Shown here piece after piece: positions 1 to 8,308 of a DNA stretch of 64,000 nt. Source of the stretch: Niallia sp. XMNu-256. Its GTDB lineage: Bacteria > Bacillota > Bacilli > Bacillales > Cytobacillaceae. The stretch is taken from contig NZ_CP137636.1 in the NCBI RefSeq assembly GCF_036670015.1, forward strand, positions 3,636,501 to 3,700,500, written 5' to 3'. A program made the translations under genes and the position numbers. The notes under the pieces were generated by a model that saw nothing but the letters and a program-made list of their open reading frames with translations, had not been told where the DNA came from and ran no database searches. Position 1 is the stretch's first letter. The number at the start of each line of letters is the position of its first letter.

Positions 1-2
1 AA

Positions 3-2276
3 TCAACTATGACAGGCTTCACATTCCTCGATTTCCGTTTGAGATGTACTGCGGACATAATACGTCGTCTTTAACCCGCTTTTCCATGCTTCAAGATGAA
101 GGTTGAGTAAATCCTTCGCTTTAATATCATGCTTAACGTATAAATTAAAGCTGATGGCCTGGTCAATATGTTTTTGCCTTGCTGCATTTTGTTTAATACT
201 CCACACTTGATCCAACTCATGTCTGGCGCGGCGATAATAGTCGTACGTAATATGGTTTAAATCTGGGGCGGTTACTTTGAATTTAAAGTTTTTCTTTTCT
301 TCGGCGTATTCCACTGAATAAATCGGGTCAATTCCATCAGTTGAACCGCCCAATTTTGCTGTTGAAGAATTGGGCGCGACAGCCATCAACCAGCCATTAC
401 GAAGTCCGTTCTCAGCAACCTCTTGTTTTAACTGGTTCCAGCGATCGGACACATAGCCCTTTCGATCAAAATAACGGCCGGTTTCCCACTCAGATCCTGA
501 AAATTGACTGTACGATCCTTTTTCAGCTGCCAATTCCTTTGAAGTTCGAATCGTATAATAAGCAATGTCTTCATATAATTGGTCCGCAAAATGAACCGCT
601 TCCTCAGTCTCCCAGTAAATCCCTTTTATAGCTAAAAGATGGTGCCAGCCAAATGTTCCTAAACCGATCGCGCGATATTTTTTATTCGTTTTCTCCGCTT
701 GTCCTACCTTGATTGTGTTGATATCAATCACATTATCTAACAATCGTACCTGGATCTGGATGACCCGTTCGAGTACCCCATCTGGAAAAGCTCTCGCTAG
801 ATTAATAGATGAAAGATTACAAACAACAAAATCGCCTGGCTTTCGTACGATAATGATGTTCCCATGCTTTTCATATTCGTTCACAACCGTCGTTGCAGAC
901 ATGTTTTGGGCAATTTCGGTACATAAATTGCTGCAATAAATCGATGTGCGCCCTTTCCCGTTTACATGTTTGTTTGGATTTTGACGATTGACTTCATCGC
1001 GGTAAAACATATATGGAGTTCCTGTTTCTAGCTGCGAAATCATGATGCGAGCCATAATATCCATCGCACGATACGTCTTTCGTGGCAGTAAAGGATGATT
1101 GACGGCCTCCTGATATTTTTCTGAAAAATACTTGTGGTCCTTTTCATCATAAAAATCTTCAAGTCCAAGCGGATTTCCGTTTTCATCCTTCCAGCCCATG
1201 ATTTGTTTAACCTCATGCGGACAAAACGTATGCCACCTGCCAATGCTTTTTCCGTTCTCATCTCTTTCCTGTAATTTTTCCATAAATAAATCAGGAATGG
1301 ACACTCCAGTAAAAATATCATGGGCTTTACGGCGCTCATCCCCATTATTTGTTTTCAAATCAAGAAAGCCATTCATAATATCTTTATGAAAAATATCGAG
1401 ATAGACCGCGATTGCACCCTGGCGCTGGCCCAATTGATCAACACTGACAGCGGTATCATTAATGAGTCGGATCCACGGTACAACGCCTGAGGAATTTCCT
1501 TTAAATTTCTTGATGTCCGATCCAAGCGCACGTACCTTGCCATAATAAATCCCAACACCCCCGCCATCTTTACTTAATCGAGCTGTGTCCCAGTTATTTA
1601 AGTAAATCCCATCAAGTGAATCGTCTACCATATCAATGAAACAGGAGGAAAGCTGACCAAAACTTTTCCCGGCATTGGCCAATGTCGGTGTAGCAACAGT
1701 CATATATAAGTTGCTTAGTGCCCAATAAGCCTCCTTTACAAATTGTAATCGTTGGGTTTTTTCCTCATCTTTCATTAAATGCATGCTGATCACCATGAAT
1801 CGTTCCTGTGGCAGCTCGTAAAGATTGCGATCATGGTCTCTCGCCAAATAGCGGTCAGCTAGTAAAAATAGTCCGATGTAATTGAACAGATGATCCCGCT
1901 CCGGATCGATTTCGGAGGCTAGCTCTGTGATTTCTTTTTTCGAATAAGAGAGTAATAGTTCGTTTGAATAGATTCCTTTATCGGTTAAAAGCTTTAATAA
2001 CTCATAAAAATCGCCATACTTTTCAGAAGGATTGTACCGTCGATTTGAAGCAGCTAGTTCGTATAATTCATTTAAATGGGCATGTGCCGCAACAAACGTC
2101 CAGTTCGGCTGATCCATCGAAATTTTATTTAAGGCATAATAGAGAGCTTGCTCGTTTACCTCTCTTTGTTCCCCTTGAAAAGACTGAATTTCCTCGGTAT
2201 CTAATCCATATTTTTCAGCCGTGTTTACTAGATTTTGTAATAAAAGAGTCTCCTTCGTTTGTGTGATCCCATTCAT
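3..2276 (-). CDS. Class I ribonucleoside-diphosphate reductase, alpha (catalytic) subunit
   Basis: Reduces ribonucleoside diphosphates to deoxyribonucleotides in the cytoplasm together with a radical-generating beta subunit. The 757-residue product carries family motifs: the catalytic-loop NLCTEI, the loop MAVAPNSST, and a C-terminal redox pair CEAC next to the end (EECEACHS). The gene is complete; its stop lies at bases 3-5, and the small-subunit gene would lie beyond the left edge. I chose the ATG at 2276 because AAAGGGG lies 8 bases upstream. An open frame reaches 2354, but that extension runs through an intrinsic terminator and has no ribosome site. A cobalamin riboswitch precedes the gene, so vitamin B12 probably represses it. 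This suggests the cell also has a B12-dependent (class II) reductase, which is an inference. Confidence 0.93.
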   Translation of the reverse strand: MNGITQTKETLLLQNLVNTAEKYGLDTEEIQSFQGEQREVNEQALYYALNKISMDQPNWTFVAAHAHLNELYELAASNRRYNPSEKYGDFYELLKLLTDKGIYSNELLLSYSKKEITELASEIDPERDHLFNYIGLFLLADRYLARDHDRNLYELPQERFMVISMHLMKDEEKTQRLQFVKEAYWALSNLYMTVATPTLANAGKSFGQLSSCFIDMVDDSLDGIYLNNWDTARLSKDGGGVGIYYGKVRALGSDIKKFKGNSSGVVPWIRLINDTAVSVDQLGQRQGAIAVYLDIFHKDIMNGFLDLKTNNGDERRKAHDIFTGVSIPDLFMEKLQERDENGKSIGRWHTFCPHEVKQIMGWKDENGNPLGLEDFYDEKDHKYFSEKYQEAVNHPLLPRKTYRAMDIMARIMISQLETGTPYMFYRDEVNRQNPNKHVNGKGRTSIYCSNLCTEIAQNMSATTVVNEYEKHGNIIIVRKPGDFVVCNLSSINLARAFPDGVLERVIQIQVRLLDNVIDINTIKVGQAEKTNKKYRAIGLGTFGWHHLLAIKGIYWETEEAVHFADQLYEDIAYYTIRTSKELAAEKGSYSQFSGSEWETGRYFDRKGYVSDRWNQLKQEVAENGLRNGWLMAVAPNSSTAKLGGSTDGIDPIYSVEYAEEKKNFKFKVTAPDLNHITYDYYRRARHELDQVWSIKQNAARQKHIDQAISFNLYVKHDIKAKDLLNLHLEAWKSGLKTTYYVRSTSQTEIEECEACHS

Positions 2277-2403
2277 GACCATTTCCCCTTTTCGTTTTTT
2301 TCCATAAAAAAATCCGCTCAGGGATGTGAGCGGAAGAAGAAATGACAACATCAAAAAGGGGATTCGATAGAGTTACGAAATCAGATCCTTTTTGAGCCAC
2401 CAT
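2215..2403 (-). CDS. Possible leader ORF (62 codons) overlapping the reductase start
   Basis: An ATG at 2403 has a strong Shine-Dalgarno site (GGAGG, 7 bases upstream). Its 62-codon frame crosses the leader terminator and ends 60 bases inside the reductase gene, in another frame. The product shows no recognisable domain. It may be a translated leader whose ribosomes affect terminator folding, or simply chance. The good ribosome site is the only support. Confidence 0.25.
   Translation of the reverse strand: MVAQKGSDFVTLSNPLFDVVISSSAHIPERIFLWKKTKRGNGHEWDHTNEGDSFITKSSKHG
2306..2333 (-). terminator. Riboswitch-linked intrinsic terminator in the reductase leader
   Basis: On the minus strand CCGCTCA, a six-base loop and TGAGCGG form a perfect 7-bp stem, followed at once by ATTTTTTT. 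It sits between the cobalamin aptamer and the reductase ribosome site. That is the position expected of the expression platform of a transcription-terminating riboswitch. Confidence 0.75.
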
Positions 2404-2497
2404 TTCATCTCCTCCATCCCCGAAGAAGTTGAAACTGAAGAAAAGCGTGTTGTGGTTGTCTATATTCGTACACCCAACCCTTTGCTTTTCATCTCAA

Positions 2498-2695
2498 TAA
2501 GACAGGTCTCCTGACTCATGCTTCATTCTACTCTAAAGCCTTCCCATATAAGCACCTAACATAGTTAAGCTCTCTTATACAGTGGTTTCTTTATTTCGTC
2601 AGCATTCACAGTTGCGGGGGCAGTTTCGGTCTTTCACCGAATTCCCTATTAAGCGAATCTCGCATCTTATCGCAAGGCTAAACACTATATGTAGT
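2498..2695 (-). promoter_or_regulatory. Cobalamin (B12) riboswitch aptamer
   Basis: Read on the minus strand, the region carries the conserved blocks of the cobalamin riboswitch in order: AATAGGGAA, GGTGAAA, the core ACTGCCCCCGCAACTGTGA, a CCACTG block, GGGAAGGC, and the 3' box GTCAGGAGACCTGTC. Spacing fits the family's roughly 200-nt length. It lies upstream of the reductase gene, with a terminator between. B12 binding would be expected to stop transcription. Confidence 0.92.
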
Positions 2696-2876
2696 TGTAT
2701 TAAACTGAGTGATTATCAATATATTGAATTGACTATCTCTTATAGTAAAGGATATTAGTAAAATTTACAAGAGAAAATAAGGTGCCAAGTAGCCCATAGA
2801 AGAATGGTGCCTGACACCTCATGATATACCCCACAAAAATGCAGCCAAATAAAATAGTTGTTAAGGATCTATTTAG

Positions 2877-3139
2877 TTATTTATATACATCCCCACGATT
2901 ATCAATCGTAAGGATATAAACTATTTTCTCGTTATGATCTACTTCAAATATCGTACTAAAGGTTCCAATCCTTAACCTTAACAATCCCTTTTGACCTTTT
3001 AAAGGTTTGATATCACCTAAAGGTGGTTGAATTGTCAACCCTTTTAGAGCATTAGTAATTCTCAGTTGAACTGATTTTTCTTGTTTTTTAGAAATTTGAT
3101 TGATTCACGACTTAGTGTCAGCTGGTAAGTTAAGCTCAT
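2877..3139 (-). pseudogene. RelE/ParE-family toxin, interrupted by a -1 frameshift
   Basis: The gene starts at an ATG (3139) inside the 3' end of the antitoxin gene, and its first residues MSLTYQLTLSRESIKFLK look like a RelE N-terminus. At an A6 run (3084-3089) the frame breaks: frame 0 stops after seven further codons. The -1 frame continues to 2877 with RelE-like sequence including LRIGTFSTIFEVD and VYILTIDNRGDVYK. The combined product would be about 87 residues, the usual toxin length. The break lies exactly on A AAA AAC, a classical -1 slippery heptamer in register. It could be a decayed toxin, a homopolymer sequencing error or programmed frameshifting. Confidence 0.75.
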
Positions 3140-3362
3140 TTAAAGCTTCCTCCCAAGACACGAATTCTGAGTTGCACTTAAGTTGACGTTCTTCTTCCTT
3201 ACTCAAAGGGGTTTCATCTGATTCTAATTCAATAATTCCATGCCAGTCCGGACGAGTATGACTTATTGTTAAAAATCTTAAATAATCGTATGCCGACTTC
3301 TTAGCAGATTGTGGTAGTTGATTGATCAACTCAACTAATTCTTTATTGCTAATTGCCATCAT
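3105..3362 (-). CDS. Antitoxin of a RelE-type toxin-antitoxin pair
   Basis: An 85-residue acidic protein, typical of small antitoxins, with an N-terminal helical part (SNKELVELINQLPQSAKKSAYDYLRFL) and an acidic C-terminal half. The ribosome site AGGAGG lies just before two consecutive ATG codons at 3362 and 3359. The toxin frame starts inside its last 35 bases, the overlap expected for co-translated type II modules. It would neutralise the toxin and probably autoregulate the pair. I recognise the role from context, not from a named family. Confidence 0.7.
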   Translation of the reverse strand: MMAISNKELVELINQLPQSAKKSAYDYLRFLTISHTRPDWHGIIELESDETPLSKEEERQLKCNSEFVSWEEALNELNLPADTKS

Positions 3363-3452
3363 CTAACCTCCTTTGAATCAATCTTAATTCCTTTATACTA
3401 TTTTATCATATACCTTTACAATGAGATCATATTACAATGCTTTTTCCCACCA

Positions 3453-3779
3453 TTATTGACGCGGTCCCAATAATATAACGCCTACCCCAACTAAACAGAT
3501 TCCAGCCCCAACCCAATCGTACAAGTCTGGGGTTTTTTTATCGATTCCCCAGCCCCATAATACGGAAAGGATGACAAATACTCCTCCATAGGCCGCATAT
3601 ACTCGGCCGAACGACGGAAATGATTGAAAAGTAGCGATTACTCCATATAAGGCCAATGTAACCGCTCCAAAAATCCCCCAAAGAAGCGGCTTTCCTTCCC
3701 TTAACCATTGCCAAATTAAATAGCCGCCGCCGATTTCTGCAACTCCGGCGAGTAAAAATAAGACGATTGCTTGTATCAT
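3453..3779 (-). CDS. YnfA family (UPF0060) small membrane protein
   Basis: A 108-residue, four-helix membrane protein matching the YnfA/UPF0060 family. It begins [20 protein letters not shown] and contains [12 protein letters not shown] and a C-terminal helix ending LLGPRQ. Homologues are related to small multidrug-resistance transporters, but the substrate here is unknown. I chose the ATG at 3779, preceded by GAAGGAG about ten bases away, over an upstream in-frame ATG that would add ten unlikely polar residues. The gene stands alone and is divergent from the LysE-family gene. Confidence 0.88.
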   Translation of the reverse strand: MIQAIVLFLLAGVAEIGGGYLIWQWLREGKPLLWGIFGAVTLALYGVIATFQSFPSFGRVYAAYGGVFVILSVLWGWGIDKKTPDLYDWVGAGICLVGVGVILLGPRQ

Positions 3780-3941
3780 ATTAAACGAACTCCTTCTTTC
3801 GTAATGCATAAAGGTATTATAACAACAAAATGAGATTCTAAAAGAAATTCACCTTTTTCAATAAAATCATTACATACCTCTTCCATCCTTCACATAAAAT
3901 GTACAAGTTGTTCTATAAGCCTCGGGCGGGAGTGATCATAC

Positions 3942-4574
3942 TTGAGTTTGACCGTTTTATTTAGTTATATATTATTAGGATTTACTTTAGCGGCACCAAT
4001 CGGTCCTGTTAATTCGGCCCGGTTAGATAAAGGAATTAAAAACGGGTTTTGGCATGCGTGGATTGTCGGGGTCGGCTCGATGATTGCTGATGGATTTTTC
4101 ATGCTGTTCGTTTATTTAGGAATGGTCCAATTTTTGGAAGTTCCCATCGTGCAAATTTTCCTTTGGTTATTCGGTGCATTCGTGTTGATTTATTCCGGTG
4201 TAGAAGGGTTGGTCAAACTCCATTCCATTACTCTTGCAGATAACAGAGGGAAGGATTCATTAGTAAGTTGCTTTCTAATTGGATTTATGATGTCGATCTC
4301 AAGCCCCTTATCCATTCTTTTCTGGCTCGGAATTTATGGTTCTGTTTTAGCTAAAACGGCACAAACGTACGGAACAGAGCAATTACTCATTTATAGTGCA
4401 ATGATTTTTCTTGGACTGGCTTTATGGGATATTCTTGTAGCCGCGCTAACGAACGGCCTGCGGAGATTTTTAACCGTAACAAGCCTCAAATTTATTTCAA
4501 TTACTTCTTGCCTTTCATTAATTGGCTTTGGTCTATTTTTTGGTTATCAAGGGATTTATGCCCTATTTGGATAA
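3942..4574 (+). CDS. LysE family transporter
   Basis: A 210-residue inner-membrane protein with about six hydrophobic segments. The N-terminal signature GFTLAAPIGPVNSARLDKG is typical of the LysE/RhtB exporters of amino acids and related solutes. Translation probably starts at TTG 3942, preceded by GGGAG at about nine bases; no ATG lies nearby in frame. The substrate cannot be read from the sequence. The gene is monocistronic, followed by about 285 bases in which I see no gene. Confidence 0.85.
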   Translation: MSLTVLFSYILLGFTLAAPIGPVNSARLDKGIKNGFWHAWIVGVGSMIADGFFMLFVYLGMVQFLEVPIVQIFLWLFGAFVLIYSGVEGLVKLHSITLADNRGKDSLVSCFLIGFMMSISSPLSILFWLGIYGSVLAKTAQTYGTEQLLIYSAMIFLGLALWDILVAALTNGLRRFLTVTSLKFISITSCLSLIGFGLFFGYQGIYALFG

Positions 4575-4859
4575 GAAGATGGGGTAACCGTTAAAAGCCT
4601 TCCAGAAAATAATGATCTACTTTTAAACGATTCATAAAAGATATGTGAAATGAATATATATTTTTTTAGGAAAATAAATTTTAAGAAAAAGGAGCTTTGA
4701 ACAATCTAAAATAGGGTAAAAACAAAGGAATAACTTTTGGATTTTTGGAGTCGATTTCAAATTAAAAGAGGTCTACTAAAATTAATAGGGGGGGATTGAG
4801 GCCTTCCAATTCAAAGTCAAACGAGATACATAATTACTTTAAAAAAGGTGAATAAACAT

Positions 4860-5201
4860 ATGGCAAGATCTTTTTATAGCAGTAAAATTCTTATTCGTAT
4901 GATGCTGTCTTTTGTTTTATCTTATTTATTATTTCCTTATTTGTATAAAATGATTTTTAATGAACAGCCTTATTTCTTTGCCCCTGTTCTGATTTTCCCC
5001 ATTCTTTATGGGCTTTTCGGTGTGATCTTTTATAAAGCTAGATTAAAAGATTTCGTTAGTGATCTAAAAGTAGGCTTAATCGTGTTGCTACCTGGTTTGG
5101 TTTTATCCTTTTATACTCCCGGACATATTATTTATTTATGTTTATTTTATTGGATGGCTTTAAAGGCCAAGAAAGCTCATCCCAAACATTCCAACAACTG
5201 A
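4860..5201 (+). CDS. Small membrane protein of unknown function
   Basis: A 113-residue protein with three to four hydrophobic segments (SFVLSYLLFPYLY, APVLIFPILYGLFGVIFY, GLIVLLPGLVLSFY, IIYLCLFYWMAL) and a basic tail (KAKKAHPKH). I recognise no named family. The ATG at 4860 is preferred because AAAGGTG lies nine bases upstream; that GTG (4848) is an alternative start. A strong terminator follows directly. Confidence 0.7.
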   Translation: MARSFYSSKILIRMMLSFVLSYLLFPYLYKMIFNEQPYFFAPVLIFPILYGLFGVIFYKARLKDFVSDLKVGLIVLLPGLVLSFYTPGHIIYLCLFYWMALKAKKAHPKHSNN

Positions 5202-5230
5202 TTGTATTTTATGTAAAGTTTATACTGAGT

Positions 5231-5265
5231 AAAAAGTCCAAGGAAAAATTCTTTGGACTTTTTTT
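5231..5265 (+). terminator. Intrinsic terminator
   Basis: AAAGTCCAA and TTGGACTTT form a 9-bp stem with a short AT-rich loop, followed by a T-run. It ends the small membrane-protein gene just upstream. Confidence 0.85.
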
Positions 5266-5324
5266 CGTCATCCAACTCCTCCTCTTCATGGATAATATCC
5301 CAAAGATAGGAAAAAATACTTTCC

Positions 5325-5480
5325 ATAAAGTGAAACTTCCATCAGTGGGGGTTTTCTTTCATCCCTCACTGATGGTTAGTTGAACCAATCGGAGCTTTAC
5401 GGACAGTTGATCCCCCACCTATCTTCTTTTTTTACTCAGAATCTTGAGGTGGGGGTCTTACTGCCCGTAAAGCCTGATAA
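5325..5480 (+). repeat. Dispersed structured repeat R1, copy 1 (156 bp)
   Basis: Begins ATAAAGTGAAACTTCC and ends GTAAAGCCTGATAA. It holds two hairpins: TTCCATCAGTGGGGG paired with a matching arm after a short loop, and GGGCAGT...CCCCCACCT paired with AGGTGGGGG...ACTGCCC. It lacks the central hairpin of full-length copies. Eight copies occur in this window. Confidence 0.85.
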
Positions 5481-5518
5481 TTCCCTTAAGAAATTCATTT
5501 TACTAGGAGTGGGTAATC

Positions 5519-6244
5519 GTGGATTGGTTTAGCAAGGATAATCGGGCTTTCGACTTTAATATGTTTTCTCTAAGCCACTTTGCTGTATTAGCTATTTTTA
5601 TTTTGACCACAATCGTTATTTTCCTAAATCGAAAAAAATGGAGTGGTGTGAAATGGAGAAGCTGGGAAGTAGGCATAGCCATTTCTTTAATTTTATTTGA
5701 AATCACGAATCAATTTTGGATGTATACTAATGGTATTTGGAAACTAGGCCGATCCATGCCGTTAGAATTATGTAATATTGGTCTCATATTAAGTATTATT
5801 TTACTATTTACGAGAAAAAAGTTAGTATTTGAACTTTTATTCTTTATTGCCATTTTAGGTGCACCTCAGGCGATCTTTACTCCGGCTCTAACATACGATT
5901 TTCCACACTTTCGATTTTTTCACTTTTTCTATGCCCATATGATGGTTGTCTGGGTTACACTCTACTTTACTTGGGTAAGAAAATATTACCCTACATTTCA
6001 GACATCATTAAAAGTGATTATTTTTATTAATCTACTTTTACCTCTTATTTTATTTGTGAACAAGACTGCTGATGGCAATTATTGGTTCCTGCGCCACAAA
6101 CCGAATAGTCCAAGCTTACTCGATATGCTCGGTCCGTACCCTTGGTATATTTTTACTTTGGAAAGTTTACTAATCGTCTTAAGTTTAATCACGTGGCTTA
6201 TTTTTCGAAAACAGGCGAAAAAATTCCGAAGAACATTCATATAA
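5519..6244 (+). CDS. TIGR02206 (YwaF-like) integral membrane protein
   Basis: A 241-residue protein with about seven transmembrane segments, resembling the YwaF/TIGR02206 family of Bacillales. It has the landmarks RSMPLELCNIG in the third segment, FFYAHMMVVW, and DMLGPYPWYIF near the C-terminus. The function of the family is unknown. The GTG start at 5519 is supported by AGGAG nine bases upstream. It lies directly after a dispersed repeat and converges on the manganese catalase gene, with a shared hairpin between them. Confidence 0.82.
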   Translation: MDWFSKDNRAFDFNMFSLSHFAVLAIFILTTIVIFLNRKKWSGVKWRSWEVGIAISLILFEITNQFWMYTNGIWKLGRSMPLELCNIGLILSIILLFTRKKLVFELLFFIAILGAPQAIFTPALTYDFPHFRFFHFFYAHMMVVWVTLYFTWVRKYYPTFQTSLKVIIFINLLLPLILFVNKTADGNYWFLRHKPNSPSLLDMLGPYPWYIFTLESLLIVLSLITWLIFRKQAKKFRRTFI

Positions 6245-6258
6245 ACCATTGATAAAAA

Positions 6259-6296
6259 CGACTGGCACCTTCCAGACGATGGATAGGTGCCAGTCG
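6259..6296 (-). terminator. Intrinsic terminator between convergent genes
   Basis: A perfect 12-bp stem (CGACTGGCACCT / AGGTGCCAGTCG) with a 14-base loop. The T-run lies on the minus strand (TTTTTATC), so it mainly serves the catalase gene, but it may work on both strands. Hairpins with GGTGCC arms recur at 2780-2818 and 28371-28407. Confidence 0.8.
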
Positions 6297-6300
6297 ATCA

Positions 6301-7155
6301 TTATTGGTTTAAATCATGTAAGCCTGGGCTGTGTTCGTTTGGCATTTCAGGCATCATCGGAATTGGATAGCCTGCTGGTGGGTCCACTACTTTTAGTTCC
6401 CCATCGTCTCGGCTTGGCGATTCTCCTTGGAAGATCTCTCCAATTCTTGTATCATCTAATCTGAAGTTAAATTGTGCATTGTGGAAGCCCATTTCCACAT
6501 ATTTTCTACACTCTGGATATTTATTAATATCATAATTTGGAACCGGCAAAATTTTTCCCCAGTTTACCCCTAGCGTTTCCAATGCTTTAGCAAAGGCATT
6601 TTGATGGGCATTATCACGGACAATTAAGAAAGCAAGTGTTTCTCTGAAGGTTTTATTTGAACTCATTTCATAGATTCTTGTCTTCTGTAAAACCCCGGTT
6701 GATTCAAGTACAAGGTTATCAAGCAAATCGCTAATTAAATTCCCATGGCTGTATACATAATTCCCAGTCCAAGGATTTCCGCCGGCATCAACAGGCAAGG
6801 AGCTTTGCGCACCCATTATGTAGTGATGTGGATTTGCATGCAACACCGCTTCATCTAACGGAGAACCATCTGGACCTGCAGCACCTACCCCTGGATCCCC
6901 TGAACCGTTGAGCAATTGATTGATCGTTGTTTGGACAAGTTCCACATGGCTGATTTCTTCAAGAAAAATCCCTCGTATTAAATCTCGGTATTGTTTTGCA
7001 TTCCCGCGAAAGTTGGAGCTTTGAAAAAAGAATTGCATCATCGTTCGCATTTCACCGAAACGACCACCCAATGTTTCTTGTAATACTTTAGCTGCGGCAG
7101 GATCAGGTTGATCCGGAACAATCATATTGATTAAATCCTCTTTATAAAAATACAT
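6301..7155 (-). CDS. Manganese catalase family protein
   Basis: A 284-residue di-manganese catalase, which disproportionates hydrogen peroxide. Ferritin-like helices carry the expected metal ligands: E in GGRFGEMRTMMQ, EEISHVE, E in LVLESTG, and the DNAHQ histidine. Related Bacillus proteins (YjqC, CotJC) are found in spores or under general stress; which applies here is not visible. The ribosome site AAGGTGG precedes the ATG at 7155. No PerR-type operator was recognised upstream. Confidence 0.93.
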   Translation of the reverse strand: MYFYKEDLINMIVPDQPDPAAAKVLQETLGGRFGEMRTMMQFFFQSSNFRGNAKQYRDLIRGIFLEEISHVELVQTTINQLLNGSGDPGVGAAGPDGSPLDEAVLHANPHHYIMGAQSSLPVDAGGNPWTGNYVYSHGNLISDLLDNLVLESTGVLQKTRIYEMSSNKTFRETLAFLIVRDNAHQNAFAKALETLGVNWGKILPVPNYDINKYPECRKYVEMGFHNAQFNFRLDDTRIGEIFQGESPSRDDGELKVVDPPAGYPIPMMPEMPNEHSPGLHDLNQ

Positions 7156-7513
7156 AATAAAACCACCTTAATTTATTTTTAATTACAAAGGTATTATTTG
7201 TTTCATTGATGGTTTTATTAATCTTTTTTAAAGTTTCTCTAAATTTCCAAGTTATGACGAATGCAGATAAACAAGTATCTTCTAAGGAAAGTTTCATATT
7301 AAAATCCCCCTATCTGCTGCCTTTACACCTTTTTTGTACAGAGATTTCATTAAATGCTGAACTTGTTTGAAGTCATTCCTTCACTTAAAATGATTTGTAG
7401 ATTAACTTTTTCGTTGGTCTAAAATGATAACCATGTTTCACCTTATATCTTTCAAGCTCTTTTATACGTTATAATAATGATAATGAAATATTTTTATTTG
7501 TCAGAGGTGGAAA
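7156..7513. other. Intergenic region between catalase and modA
   Basis: An AT-rich 358-base divergent spacer that must hold promoters for both neighbours. A run TTATAATAATGATAATGAAATAT near 7465-7490 could supply a -10 element for modA. No RNA motif, repeat or open frame with a good ribosome site was found. Confidence 0.4.
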
Positions 7514-8308
7514 ATGAAAAGGTGGTTTCTATTCGCTAGCATTATCTTAGCTTTACTATTTGCCTCATCATGTGCGAATAACAAAAATACAGATAAACAA
7601 GAAACAGAAGGTAAAAATAACGTGGAATTAACGGTTTCGGCCGCTGCTAGTTTGGCGGATGCCATGAATGTCATCCAAAAAGCCTATCAAGCGGAGCATC
7701 CTGAAGTAACGTTAAGATTCAACTTTGGAGCCTCTGGTTCTTTGCAGCAACAAGTCTCTCAAGGAGCACCAGTAGATTTATTTTTCTCAGCAGCGGAAGA
7801 TAAGTTTGACTTATTAGTTGAGGAAGGTGTTATTGCAGAAGAGGATGGGATGGACCTTCTAGGTAATGAACTCGTCTTAATTGTCCCAAAAGAGGGTTCA
7901 ATGATTAAGAACTTTGAAGATCTGGCAAAAGCAGGTATAGATAAAATCTCAATTGGAACACCTGAAACCGTGCCAGCGGGTAAATATGCAAGAGAGTCTC
8001 TTGAAAATATAGGGTTATGGAAAGATGCTGAGTCAAAAATCGTTTATGCAAAGGATGTCCGTCAAGTATTATCCTATGTAGGAACCGGTAATGTTGAAGC
8101 TGGAATGGTGTACAAAACAGATGCATTAGGTTCTGATCAAGTTGAAATCATTGCGACTGCTGAAACGGATACACATACACCGATTGTTTATCCAGTTGGT
8201 GTGATTAAGGATTCAGAGCATTATGAGGCTGCAAAAGATTTTTACGAGTATTTACAAAATGACGAAGCATTAAAGGTATTTGAGAAATATGGATTTACTA
8301 TTAAGTAA
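7514..8308 (+). CDS. modA: Molybdate ABC transporter substrate-binding lipoprotein ModA
   Basis: Binds molybdate or tungstate outside the membrane and delivers it to the ModB channel. The 264-residue product has a lipoprotein signal (hydrophobic core then FASSC, lipidated Cys at about residue 20). The ModA core follows, including SAAASLADAMN, NFGASGSLQQQ and SAAEDKFD. It overlaps modB by about 20 bases, so the two genes are translationally linked. AGAGGTGG lies seven bases before the ATG. No modC ATPase gene is present beside them. Confidence 0.95.
   Translation: MKRWFLFASIILALLFASSCANNKNTDKQETEGKNNVELTVSAAASLADAMNVIQKAYQAEHPEVTLRFNFGASGSLQQQVSQGAPVDLFFSAAEDKFDLLVEEGVIAEEDGMDLLGNELVLIVPKEGSMIKNFEDLAKAGIDKISIGTPETVPAGKYARESLENIGLWKDAESKIVYAKDVRQVLSYVGTGNVEAGMVYKTDALGSDQVEIIATAETDTHTPIVYPVGVIKDSEHYEAAKDFYEYLQNDEALKVFEKYGFTIK

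Noticed and set aside
2277-2354. 26-residue N-terminal extension of the reductase in the open frame
   Set aside because: It would be encoded across the intrinsic terminator and has no ribosome site; ATG 2276 has one.
5325-5480. R1 as an insertion-sequence fragment
   Set aside because: No transposase remnant, no terminal inverted repeats and no target duplication were found; flanks of the copies differ.
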